A stretch of 64,000 nucleotides of DNA from Haloferula helveola (lineage in GTDB: Bacteria > Verrucomicrobiota > Verrucomicrobiia > Verrucomicrobiales > Akkermansiaceae), in contig NZ_AP024702.1 in the NCBI RefSeq assembly GCF_037076345.1, forward strand, positions 3,844,001 to 3,908,000, written 5' to 3'. The notes beneath the pieces are model-generated. The model had not been told where the DNA came from and did no database searches. It saw nothing but the letters and a program-made list of their open reading frames with translations. The translations under genes and the position numbers were made by a program. Each line of letters starts with the position of its first letter. Position 1 is the first letter of the stretch. This document shows positions 33,033-40,498 of this stretch, piece by piece.

Positions 33033-33130
33033 GCATCGGGAGCCACAGGATCCCGGAAAAGTCAGTCCCGCAGCCCTACAGACACGGGACGGACCCAGAG
33101 AAGCCGTCTACATGATTAGCGCCGAAGGGG

Positions 33131-33322
33131 CGTCGGCGGTTAGCCACGGGGTTTACCCCGTGGTAGGCATGAAGCGAACGATCGGAGCCCCGGAGGGGCG
33201 CAGGCGAAGCATGACGCGCAGGTGAGTCCGGCACCGCCTACGCCCCTCCGGGGCTCGAATTCTCTGACGGCCGAGTTCCACGGGGTGAACCCCGTGGCTA
33301 ACTGCCGACGTCCCTTCGGGAC
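33131..33322. repeat. Family B composite nested palindrome, copy 2
   Basis: Arms 33131-33163 and 33278-33310 mirror the outer arms of the copy at 19863-20043, with one base changed inside the loop of the left hairpin. Inner arms GGAGCCCCGGAGGGGCG (33184-33200) and CGCCCCTCCGGGGCTCG (33241-33257) are near-perfect reverse complements. A GTCCCTTCGGGAC hairpin follows (33310-33322), the same terminal unit as in the satellites at 19745. It fills most of the 449-base gap 33033-33481 together with the heptad array; no gene is visible there. Confidence 0.8.
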
Positions 33323-33363
33323 TGGGGAGGTTGCCGGGGCCGGGCTTGGGATGGCGGCAGTCG

Positions 33364-33420
33364 AAGTTCCAAAGCCCCAAGCCCCAAGCCCCAAGCTCCA
33401 AACTCCAAACTCCAAACTCC
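33364..33420. repeat. Heptameric tandem array upstream of the DUF1080 gene
   Basis: About eight 7-base units run in phase, changing from CCCCAAG-like to CTCCAAA-like (for example TCCAAAC three times in a row). It ends about 60 bases before the DUF1080 start. Comparable arrays precede three other genes in this window. Confidence 0.8.
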
Positions 33421-33481
33421 GCCACCGATCGAGTCACAACGGGGGCTTGGACGGGGTCCGACTGCGGACTAGAAGGACCCC

Positions 33482-34261
33482 GTGAAAGCTGCTGCCCGAA
33501 TCGTTGCGTTCGCCGCCTTGGTTGTTTGTGCCCGTTCTTCCGCGGAGGAATCATGGATCCCGCTCTTCAACGGCAAGGACCTCAGCGGCTGGACGCCCAA
33601 GTTCACCAAACATCCCTGTGGTGAAAACCCCTTCAACACCTTCCGGGTCGAGGACGGCATCCTCAAGGTCAGCTACACCGACTACCCGAAGTTCGACGGC
33701 CATTACGGGCACCTCTACAGCAACCTCGCCTACTCGCACTACAAGCTGCGGATGGAGTATCGCTTCGAGGGCAAGATGATGGCCGACGCGCCGCACTACG
33801 TGAATCTCAACAGCGGGTTCATGATCCACTCGCAGTCACCGCTCAGCATGCGCCTCGATCAGGCGTTTCCCGTGAGCCTCGAGTTCCAGTTCCTCGCCGA
33901 CGAGGGAAAAGGAAAGCGGTCGACCGGAAACGTCTGCACTCCCGGAACCAATCTTGAGATCGATGGCAAGCTGGTGACCCAGCATATCGTCGAGTCAACC
34001 GCTCCGACCTTTGCCGCCGACGAGTGGGTGGCGGTCGAGATCGAGGTCCGCGGCAATGACGAGGTCATCCACCGGGTCAACGGCATGGAAGTGCTCCGCT
34101 ACCAGCGCCCTCAGCTGGATCCCAAGAACGGCGTCGAGTCCGCCGAGCCGCTTCTGAAAGCAGGCGCACCGTTGCAGCTTTCTTTCGGCCACATCGCGCT
34201 GCAGGCGGAAGGCCAGCCGGTGTGGTTCCGGAAGATCGAACTGATGCCGCTCAAGCCCTAG
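33482..34261 (+). CDS. Exported DUF1080 (3-keto-disaccharide hydrolase-like) protein
   Basis: The 259-residue protein starts at GTG 33482, with AGAAGGA 6 bases upstream, and has a signal peptide ending ARSSA. SWIPLFNGKDLSGW is the signature opening of DUF1080. The remainder (GILKVSYTD..HYGHLYSN, YKLRMEYRF, QLSFGHIALQAEGQPVWFRKIELMPL) is the beta-sandwich with the conserved HIALQ..G..V.F.nI.l ending. Related enzymes act on glycosides or 3-keto-glycosides in the periplasm. Its TAG stop is completed by the first G of an insertion sequence, and before insertion it would have overlapped the stop of the convergent esterase gene. Confidence 0.88.
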   Translation: MKAAARIVAFAALVVCARSSAEESWIPLFNGKDLSGWTPKFTKHPCGENPFNTFRVEDGILKVSYTDYPKFDGHYGHLYSNLAYSHYKLRMEYRFEGKMMADAPHYVNLNSGFMIHSQSPLSMRLDQAFPVSLEFQFLADEGKGKRSTGNVCTPGTNLEIDGKLVTQHIVESTAPTFAADEWVAVEIEVRGNDEVIHRVNGMEVLRYQRPQLDPKNGVESAEPLLKAGAPLQLSFGHIALQAEGQPVWFRKIELMPLKP

Positions 34262-34317
34262 GATCTGTTCACGAATTAAATCTGTACTTTTCCTGAAGCG
34301 TTTGTTTCAAGCTTCGG

Positions 34318-35114
34318 ATGCCAGCTGGACATCCTCGAAGCATGATCACCGACGAGATTTGGGAGCAGATTGAAAGTGCTCTGACCAAGGCGAAGCATTC
34401 GCGTGCGGGAGCTCCACCGGCCATGAGTGATCGCGAATTCATGGAGGCGGTTCTTTATCTGAACCGGACAGGTTGCCCGTGGCGCGATCTACCTCCTGAA
34501 CTGGGCTATTGGCATGCCGTCTACATGCGTTTCCGGCGGTGGCAGGAGCGTGGTGTGTGGAAGCGCCTTTGGCAGGAAATGCAAGGCGGGCACTTTGCCG
34601 GAGCTCGTGAACTGATGATGGACTCCACCACAGTCCGAGCTCATCAGCATGCGGCCGGAGCGCCAAAAAAAACTCTTCCGATCAGGCTCTCGGACGCTCT
34701 CGAGGGGGATTGAGCACCAAGATTCACGCAGCAACCATTGATGAGAACTGTAGCGTGGCGCTGCATCTTACCCCTGGCCAGGCCCATGATGGCAGGCAGT
34801 TCGAGACACTCTTCGAAAGCCTCCAGCCGGAGAACGTTCTGGAAGCAGCCATGCTCGACAAGGGTTACGACGCCAATCGCATCCGCGAGCGCCTGAACTT
34901 CGAGGGCATTGAAGCGGTGATCCCGCCGATCAACTCAAGGGCAGGCGTCATCCGGTATGACCGGAATCGCTACCGCCGCCGAAACCGGGTCGAACGGTTC
35001 TTCAACAAGATCAAACACTTCCGACGCATTGCCACGCGCTACGACAAGCTTTCTCAGACCTTTTTCTCTGCGGTCTATCTGGTAGCGGCATTCATCATCG
35101 CACGCAATTCGTGA
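34318..35114 (+). CDS. IS5-family DDE transposase, expressed by -1 frameshift
   Basis: The first frame (34318-34713) gives the N-terminal DNA-binding domain (DUF4096-like, RTGCPWRDLPPELGYW) and the first catalytic Asp in MMDSTTVRAHQHAAGA. An A8 run at 34665-34672 allows a -1 shift, after which the sequence reads QALGRSRGGLSTKIHAAT, the expected IS5 continuation. It goes on to the second Asp (LDKGYDAN) and the Glu region (RRNRVERFFNKIKHFRRIATRYDK). The fused protein is about 265 residues, normal for the group. Without the shift the first frame ends 13 residues after the A-run's lysines. All DDE residues are present, so the gene appears intact. Confidence 0.92.
34665..34672 (+). promoter_or_regulatory. 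Slippery A8 run for programmed -1 ribosomal frameshift
   Basis: Eight consecutive A bases end the first transposase frame's usable part (Lys-Lys codons). Stepping back one base restores the conserved QALGRSRGGLSTK sequence. A-run slippage is the usual expression control in two-frame IS5 elements. Efficiency and any stimulatory stem are not assessed. Confidence 0.8.
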
Positions 35115-35121
35115 ACAGATC

Positions 35122-36198
35122 CTAGCGCACCCGGATCGGTTCGTTGGAGATTTCCCCGGGGACGTCGCGCAGGTGGAGGTCGAGGAAGGTCTTGATGCGC
35201 CGGTTGAGTTCGGCGCTCTGGAATCCGTGGCCTGCTCCCTTCATCGCGATCAGGTGACTCTCGACTTCGGCCTTGTCGAGCGCGGCGTCGAGTTGTTCCG
35301 CCTGACTGAAGGGCACCAGGCGGTCGCTGGTGCCGTGGGCGGTGAGAAACGGGGCGTCTTCTCGGCCCACCCAGTGGACCGGTGAGGCGAGCCGGGCGTT
35401 CTTGCGGATCTCGTCCTCTTCCATGCCGAGCAATTTGATGGCACCGTTTTTCCGACTCATTTCGACGATGTCGGCGCCTTCCCCGTAGAAGGTTTCGAAG
35501 TCGGTCGGGCCGAAGAAGTTCACCACCGCCTGCACCTTGCTGCTGGTTTCGACGAATTCCCCCAGTTCGCCCTCGAGATCCTTCTCGCCGTTGCTGGTGC
35601 CGAGCAGGGCGGCGAGGTGGCCGCCGGCCGAACTGCCCATCACGGCGATGCGGTCGGGGTCGATTCCATACTTCTCAGCGTTCGCCCGGAGGAAACGGAT
35701 CGCAGCCTTGCAGTCGTGGATCTGAGCCGGCCACAAGGCATCCTGCACGAGCCGGTAATTGATCGAGGCCACCGCGAACTCACCGGTGCCGGTGATCGCC
35801 TCGGCGTATCGCTGGCCTTCCCTCTTGTTACCCATGGTCCACGCGCCGCCGTGGATGTAGACCACGACCGGGAGAGGTTCGGCCGGACGCTTTTCCGGAA
35901 AGTAGAGATCCAGCCTCTGCCGCTCGTGCCCGTCGCCAACGTAATCGATGTTTCGCTCGTCCGTCTCCACTCCTGCCGCGGGGCCTTGGAGCTGGCGCAC
36001 GACCGCGGCGATCCGTTCGAACTCCTGCTTCGACAGATTCCCGTCGCCGTTCGCATCGACCAGAGCCATGAAAGGGCGCGCCTGTTCAGGAAGCTCGGCA
36101 GGGGTGACCTTGCCGTCGCGATTGGTGTCGATCTGGTCGAAAATGTGGGCCTGGCCGAAGCAGGCGGGGGCGAGGATGAGGAAAAGCAGAGCGCGCAT
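35122..36198 (-). CDS. Exported esterase (BD-FAE-type alpha/beta hydrolase) with EF-hand pair
   Basis: The 358-residue protein has a signal peptide (MRALLFLILAPACFG). Two EF-hand calcium loops follow, DTNRDGKVTPAE and DANGDGNLSKQE (about 25-75). The alpha/beta hydrolase domain then starts with the BD-FAE-like signature RQRLDLYFPEKRPAEPLPVVVYIHGGAW and has the elbow MGSSAGG, with candidate acid Asp (HGTSDRLVP) and His (GAGHGF). It probably removes acyl or feruloyl groups from polysaccharides outside the cell. Its TAG stop (35122-35124) uses the last base of the insertion sequence. It is convergent with DUF1080; before the insertion the stops shared CTAG. Confidence 0.88.
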   Translation of the reverse strand: MRALLFLILAPACFGQAHIFDQIDTNRDGKVTPAELPEQARPFMALVDANGDGNLSKQEFERIAAVVRQLQGPAAGVETDERNIDYVGDGHERQRLDLYFPEKRPAEPLPVVVYIHGGAWTMGNKREGQRYAEAITGTGEFAVASINYRLVQDALWPAQIHDCKAAIRFLRANAEKYGIDPDRIAVMGSSAGGHLAALLGTSNGEKDLEGELGEFVETSSKVQAVVNFFGPTDFETFYGEGADIVEMSRKNGAIKLLGMEEDEIRKNARLASPVHWVGREDAPFLTAHGTSDRLVPFSQAEQLDAALDKAEVESHLIAMKGAGHGFQSAELNRRIKTFLDLHLRDVPGEISNEPIRVR

Positions 36199-36310
36199 GG
36201 TCGAAAGAAACACCGGGATTTGGAAACTGTCTTGAGGTAATTGCGGGCATTCGCCGCATCGACGGGGGTACGCATCAGCCGGTGCCGAGGTTACCTCGGG
36301 AGGTGGCCTT

Positions 36311-37036
36311 TCAGCTGGCCTTCGCCTCGAAGCATCCGTCCCGGCCCTTGTAGGGCTCGGTGTCGACATCGAACCAACGGCTCTTCTGGACCCGCTCCTT
36401 GTTGTAGGGCGGCGCGAAAATGTCGACCAGTTGGGTCAGGCTACGGGCCTGGAGGCGATGAATGTTCCGCTCCTTGGAAGTCAGGGTGGACACGTTGGCC
36501 TTGGTCAATTCCGCCTTGGCGGTTTGCTTGAGCAACAGGCTTCCCTCGCCCGCTTTCTCGTCGAGCTCATCGTAGTTCCAGACATCGATGGTGCCGGTGG
36601 CGCAAAGCAGCACTCCGGTCATGCCCGGATGGTCGTGGTGACGGATCTGTTCGCCCTTCTCGAACTGCACGAAGGAGATCTCGAAATCCTGCTGCTTTTC
36701 GAGCTTGTCGAAGTCGACGCGCTTGTTGCCGATGCCCTGCTTCGCGTCCTCGAAAGCCTGCGCGAGTTCGGGCGACTTCAGGTCGAGGCGCAGCGCGATC
36801 GCGGCGGCCCGCTCGACGTAGGATTGCTCGTTCCAGTCATCGAGGTGCTGGCGGGCCGCCTCCTTGGCGATCGCCTCGAGGAAGGCGTCCCAGTGGATGG
36901 GTGCGTCCTCGGCTACGCGCCCTTGGAACGCGTTCGCCCGTGTCGCGAAGGCGGTGATCGCGGGCAGCGCCATCGTCAGCCCCAAGAAACCCGGCAGGCT
37001 GGTGCGGATGAAATCGCGGCGTGAGTAGTCGTCCAT
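36311..37036 (-). CDS. Tat-exported thiol-dioxygenase-like cupin (PCO/ADO family)
   Basis: The 241-residue protein opens with a twin-arginine signal, MDDYSRRDFIRTSLPGFLGL, followed by a hydrophobic stretch ending near residue 37. The cupin core has IRHHDHPGMTGVLLCATGTIDVWNYDEL (His134 and His136) and NIHRLQA (His193), then LVDIFAPPY. The H-D-H plus N-I-H pattern and the LxDxxAPPY segment match plant cysteine oxidase and 2-aminoethanethiol dioxygenase proteins, which bind Fe(II) with three His and oxidise thiols. Such enzymes are normally cytosolic, so the Tat signal is unusual. It starts 11 bases after the truncated dehydrogenase and ends the deoC-ald group. The activity is inferred. Confidence 0.75.
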   Translation of the reverse strand: MDDYSRRDFIRTSLPGFLGLTMALPAITAFATRANAFQGRVAEDAPIHWDAFLEAIAKEAARQHLDDWNEQSYVERAAAIALRLDLKSPELAQAFEDAKQGIGNKRVDFDKLEKQQDFEISFVQFEKGEQIRHHDHPGMTGVLLCATGTIDVWNYDELDEKAGEGSLLLKQTAKAELTKANVSTLTSKERNIHRLQARSLTQLVDIFAPPYNKERVQKSRWFDVDTEPYKGRDGCFEAKAS

Positions 37037-37047
37037 GATACGCGGGG

Positions 37048-37875
37048 CTAAGCGCCGATCGGGTGCCAAACTGTCTTGGCTTCGGTGAAATCGCGGATGG
37101 CGTAGGGCGAATCGAGGTCGCCGGAGAACCAGTCGGTGTCCGGGCGGTGGAGAATGACCCGCTTGACGGATTCCGCCGCGCCCTGCTGCAACTCCGTAGC
37201 GTCTTTCCCGGTGGCAGTGGCTGCCACGGCCCGGAGGTGCTCGTGGGTGGCGAAAGTCGGGATCAGCTCGGCGCGGTCGCCGGTGAGGAGGTTCACCACG
37301 CCGCCCGGCAGGTCGGAGACGGCGAGCATCTCCCCGAGAAGGATGCTCGGATAAGGCGCGGACTTCGAGGCCAGCGCCACGACGGCGTTGCCCGAGACGA
37401 TGGCCGGAAGCACCAGCGACATCAGCGCGAGGAGCGGTGCTTCCTCGGGAGCGAGGAGGCCGACGATGCCGACCGGTTCGGTGACGGTGAAGTTGAAGTG
37501 GGAGCTCGCCACCGGGTTCACGCTGCCGAGCACCTGCTCGTATTTGTCGGCCCATCCGGCGTAGTGGACGATCCGGTCGATCGTGGCGCGGGTTTCCTCT
37601 TCGCTCGTGGCCGCGGCCATCTCGTCCGCCCGCGACTCCAGCATCTCGGCCATCCGGTAGAGGATCTGTGCGCGATTGTAGGGTGAGCGCTTCGCCCATC
37701 CCGGGCCGGCCTTGGCCGCGGCTTCGACGGCATTGCGCAGATCCTTGCGCGAGCAGAGCGGGATATTGGCGATGAACTCGCCGGAGCTACTGCGCATCTC
37801 GTAGACGCGGCCGGACTCGGAGCGGATGAACGCGCCACCGACGTAGCATTTCGGGGTCTTGGTGATTTTCAGCAT
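37048..37875 (-). CDS. Truncated aldehyde-dehydrogenase-family protein without catalytic residues
   Basis: The 275-residue protein aligns with the N-terminal NAD-binding part of aldehyde dehydrogenases (CYVGGAFIRSESGRVYEMRSSSGE, FTVTEPVGIVGLLAPEEAP, LPGGVVNLLTG). It stops before the catalytic Cys loop and has no LELGG Glu motif. It ends with SPYAIRDFTEAKTVWHPIGA. In ALDH16-type proteins a second, inactive dehydrogenase domain is fused to an active one; here the two are separate neighbouring genes. It may form a mixed oligomer with the active enzyme encoded upstream. Start ATG 37875 is chosen so that the first strand begins at MLKITKTPK. Confidence 0.78.
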   Translation of the reverse strand: MLKITKTPKCYVGGAFIRSESGRVYEMRSSSGEFIANIPLCSRKDLRNAVEAAAKAGPGWAKRSPYNRAQILYRMAEMLESRADEMAAATSEEETRATIDRIVHYAGWADKYEQVLGSVNPVASSHFNFTVTEPVGIVGLLAPEEAPLLALMSLVLPAIVSGNAVVALASKSAPYPSILLGEMLAVSDLPGGVVNLLTGDRAELIPTFATHEHLRAVAATATGKDATELQQGAAESVKRVILHRPDTDWFSGDLDSPYAIRDFTEAKTVWHPIGA

Positions 37876-37888
37876 CGAGATTTTGAAT

Positions 37889-37943
37889 GGTGCGCGGACT
37901 TCAGTCCGCATTCTTGGAGAGGGCGGACTGAAGTCCGCGCACC
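37889..37943. repeat. REP-like inverted pair, GGACTTCAGTCC core, within an operon
   Basis: Arms 37889-37909 and 37923-37943 are exact 21-base reverse complements, and each contains GCGGACTTCAGTCCGC. It fills the 76-base gap between the aldehyde dehydrogenase and the truncated homologue. A half element with the same core is at 54083-54103. Confidence 0.8.
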
Positions 37944-37951
37944 GTGAGAGA

Positions 37952-39439
37952 TCATGTGAGTTTGGTGTAGTCGAGGAGTCCGTGTTTGCCGCCTTCGCGG
38001 CCGAAGCCGGACTCCTTGTAGCCGCCGAACGGGCTCGACGGGTCGAACTTGTTGTAGGTGTTGGCCCAAACGACGCCGGCCTTCAGGGTGGACGCCATCT
38101 TCAGGATCTTGCTGCCCTTGTCGGTCCAGACACCGGCGCTCAGGCCGTAGCAGGTGTTGTTGGCCTTCTCGATGGCCTCATCGGGCGTGCGGAAGGTGAG
38201 GATGGAAAGCACCGGCCCGAAGATCTCTTCGCGGGCGATGCGATGGCTTTGCGCGACTCCGGTGAACAGGGTCGGGGCGAAGTAGAAGCCGTTGTGCGGA
38301 AGCTTGCAGGACGGCTGGTGGATGGTCGCGCCCTCGTCGACACCGCTCCGGACGAGCTCCTTGATCCGCGCCAGCTGCTCGGCGGAGTTGATCGCACCGA
38401 TATCAGTGTTTTTGTCCATCGGGTCACCGACACGAAGGGTGGCAAGCCGGCGCTTGAGGCGGGTGACCAGTTCCTTTTCGACGCCCTCTTGGACGAGCAG
38501 TCGGGACCCGGCGCAGCAGACGTGGCCCTGGTTGAAGAAGATGCCGTTGATGATGCCCTCGACCGCTTGGTCGAGCGGGGCGTCGTCGAAAACGATGTTC
38601 GCCGCCTTGCCGCCGAGTTCGAGGGTGAGCTTCTTGCCGGTCCCGGCGAGCGAGCGTTGGATGATCTTGCCGACTTCCGTGGAACCAGTGAACGCGATCT
38701 TGGCAGCCGTCGGGTGGTTGACCACCGCCGCCCCGGTTTCACCGGCGCCGGTGACGATGTTGACGACTCCCGGAGGCAAGCCGGCTTGCTCGAGGATGGT
38801 GGCGAACTTGAGCGCGGTGACCGAGGTCGTCTCGGCCGGCTTGATCACCACGGTGTTTCCCGTAGCCAGCGCCGGGGCGATTTTCCACGCGAGCATCAGC
38901 AGCGGGAAATTCCACGGGATGACCTGACCGATCACCCCGAGCGGCGCGAGCGTGCGGCCGGGTGCGGCATACTGCAGCTTGTCGGCCCAGCCGGCGTGGT
39001 AGAAGAAATGCGCGGCGGCCATCGGCAGGTCGAAGTCGCGCGATTCCTTGATCGGCTTGCCGCCATCGAGCGTCTCGGCCACGGCGAACTCTCGCGAGCG
39101 GTCCTGCAACAGCCGGGCGATGCGGAACAGATACTTGCCACGCTCCGCACCCGGGAGCTTTGACCAGGAGCGGAATGCCTTCGTCGCGGCGGTGTAGGCG
39201 GCATCGACATCGGCGGCGTTCGCCATCGGGATCTCGGTGAGCTTCTTGCCGTCACGGGGTGAGATTGAGTCGAAATACGTCCGCGACTTCGGCGCAACGT
39301 GCTTGCCGTTGATGAAGAGCCGGTAGCGGTCGTCGATGTGGGCAGGCGCCGACTCGGGGGCGGGGTCGAATTCCCAGAGGTCACCGAACAGGAGTTCGCG
39401 GGCCTGGGTCTTCGAGCGGGCTGACTTTCTTGCTGGCAT
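37952..39439 (-). CDS. Aldehyde dehydrogenase, probable acetaldehyde-oxidising
   Basis: The 495-residue enzyme is of the NAD(P)-dependent superfamily, with Glu274 in LTLELGGKAAN and Cys308 in FFNQGHVCCAGSR. GSTEVGK is at 252-258 and the C-terminal signature is PFGGYKESGFGREGG. The chosen start, ATG 39439, leaves a lysine-rich N-terminus. It lies 72 bases downstream of deoC on the same strand, and DeoC yields acetaldehyde, so oxidation of acetaldehyde to acetate (or acetyl-CoA) is a reasonable role. This pairing resembles the deoC-ALDH16 arrangement. The specificity cannot be read from the sequence. Confidence 0.9.
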   Translation of the reverse strand: MPARKSARSKTQARELLFGDLWEFDPAPESAPAHIDDRYRLFINGKHVAPKSRTYFDSISPRDGKKLTEIPMANAADVDAAYTAATKAFRSWSKLPGAERGKYLFRIARLLQDRSREFAVAETLDGGKPIKESRDFDLPMAAAHFFYHAGWADKLQYAAPGRTLAPLGVIGQVIPWNFPLLMLAWKIAPALATGNTVVIKPAETTSVTALKFATILEQAGLPPGVVNIVTGAGETGAAVVNHPTAAKIAFTGSTEVGKIIQRSLAGTGKKLTLELGGKAANIVFDDAPLDQAVEGIINGIFFNQGHVCCAGSRLLVQEGVEKELVTRLKRRLATLRVGDPMDKNTDIGAINSAEQLARIKELVRSGVDEGATIHQPSCKLPHNGFYFAPTLFTGVAQSHRIAREEIFGPVLSILTFRTPDEAIEKANNTCYGLSAGVWTDKGSKILKMASTLKAGVVWANTYNKFDPSSPFGGYKESGFGREGGKHGLLDYTKLT

Positions 39440-39483
39440 GTCTAAGGGATGAACCGCCAAGACGCCAAGGGCGCCAAGGTTGG

Positions 39484-39518
39484 TTGGACTTTGGAAATTG
39501 TGACTTGGAACTTAATAC
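39484..39518. repeat. Heptameric tandem array between deoC and the dehydrogenase gene
   Basis: The five consecutive units TTGGACT, TTGGAAA, TTGTGAC, TTGGAAC and TTAATAC have a strict 7-base period. The last overlaps the deoC stop (39512-39514). The array is about 45 bases upstream of the dehydrogenase start. Looser CGCCAAG-type units follow at 39455-39480. Confidence 0.7.
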
Positions 39519-40438
39519 CCCCCGGCGTTTTCGGTGAAGGTCCACGGGGCCTGATAGGCTCCGGTCCGTTGGGTTTCGAGTTGGCGGATGAGGTCGTTGA
39601 GGAGGGACGAGGCACCGAAGCGGTAGCGGCGGTTGTTGAGCCAGGCGTCGCCAAGGGTCTCCTTCACCGCGATGAGGAACTGCAATGCCTGCTTCGCGGT
39701 GCGGATGCCGCCGGCGGGCTTCATCGCGATCTCGGTTCCGGTTTCGAGGTAGTGATCGCGGATGGCGTCGAGCATCACCTGATTGTTGCCGAGCGTGGCA
39801 TTCGCCGAGGTCTTGCCGGTGCTGGTCTTGATGAAGTCCCCCGGCCGGATCACGCGCATCGAGAGGAAGGATGCGGCTCGGATGTTGTCGTAGGTTTCGA
39901 GTTCGGAGGTCTCGAGGATGACCTTGAGGGTCGCATCGCCACAGGCCTCGACGACCGCCGCGATTTCATCTTGCATCCGGCCGAACTCGCCCGACAGGAA
40001 CGCGCCCCGGTTGATCACCATGTCGATCTCGTCGGCGCCGTCGGCGACCGCCTGAAGGACTTCGGCGAGCCGGGTCTTGAGCGGTGCCTGGCCGGAGGGA
40101 AAGGCGGTCGCAACGCTGGCGATGCGGACCGGAGTTCCCTTCACGTGGCGGCCGGCATGCCTGACCATCGACGGGTAAACGCAGACCGCGGCGACCTGCG
40201 GGACGTCGCCCTCGGAGTGGGGGTGCAGCGCCTTTTGACAAAGCGACGCGACCTTTCCGGGCGTATCGTTTCCCTCGAGGGTCGTGAGGTCGACCATCGA
40301 CGCCGCGAGCTTGAGGCCGAAGACCTTCGACTGCTTCTTGATCGATCGCGTCGCGTATTTCGCGACCCGTTCCTCGACGCCCACGGCATCGACGGTTCCG
40401 ATCTCATCGAGGAGGCGGCGGAGGGCCGTTGGTTTCAT
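39512..40438 (-). CDS. deoC: Deoxyribose-phosphate aldolase
   Basis: The 308-residue class I aldolase splits 2-deoxyribose 5-phosphate into glyceraldehyde 3-phosphate and acetaldehyde. The Schiff-base Lys204 is in RPGDFIKTSTGKT, ADEIDMVINRG holds the family Asp, and MKPAGGIRT holds the second Lys. Bacterial DeoC is usually 220-260 residues; the extra length is an N-terminal helix (LRRLLDEIGTVDAVGVEER) and a C-terminal extension (ETQRTGAYQAPWTFTENAGGY). It is the first gene of a group that continues with aldehyde dehydrogenase, truncated dehydrogenase and cupin. Start ATG 40438. Confidence 0.94.
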   Translation of the reverse strand: MKPTALRRLLDEIGTVDAVGVEERVAKYATRSIKKQSKVFGLKLAASMVDLTTLEGNDTPGKVASLCQKALHPHSEGDVPQVAAVCVYPSMVRHAGRHVKGTPVRIASVATAFPSGQAPLKTRLAEVLQAVADGADEIDMVINRGAFLSGEFGRMQDEIAAVVEACGDATLKVILETSELETYDNIRAASFLSMRVIRPGDFIKTSTGKTSANATLGNNQVMLDAIRDHYLETGTEIAMKPAGGIRTAKQALQFLIAVKETLGDAWLNNRRYRFGASSLLNDLIRQLETQRTGAYQAPWTFTENAGGY

Positions 40439-40498
40439 TGCCGCCCATCATGAAAAGCGCGGGGCTGGGCGGCAATGAAGGAGTTCGCGGACGAGCGC

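Larger units (their letters stand above)
34261..35122 (+). mobile_element. IS5-family insertion sequence with 17-bp perfect terminal repeats
   Basis: The ends 34261-34277 (GGATCTGTTCACGAATT) and 35106-35122 are perfect reverse complements. TA lies on both outer sides (34259-34260 and 35123-35124), consistent with a TA duplication in a CTAG target. The element is 862 bases long and carries one transposase split over two frames. The ends, target and gene layout fit the IS427-like group of IS5. It looks complete and possibly active. Confidence 0.92.
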
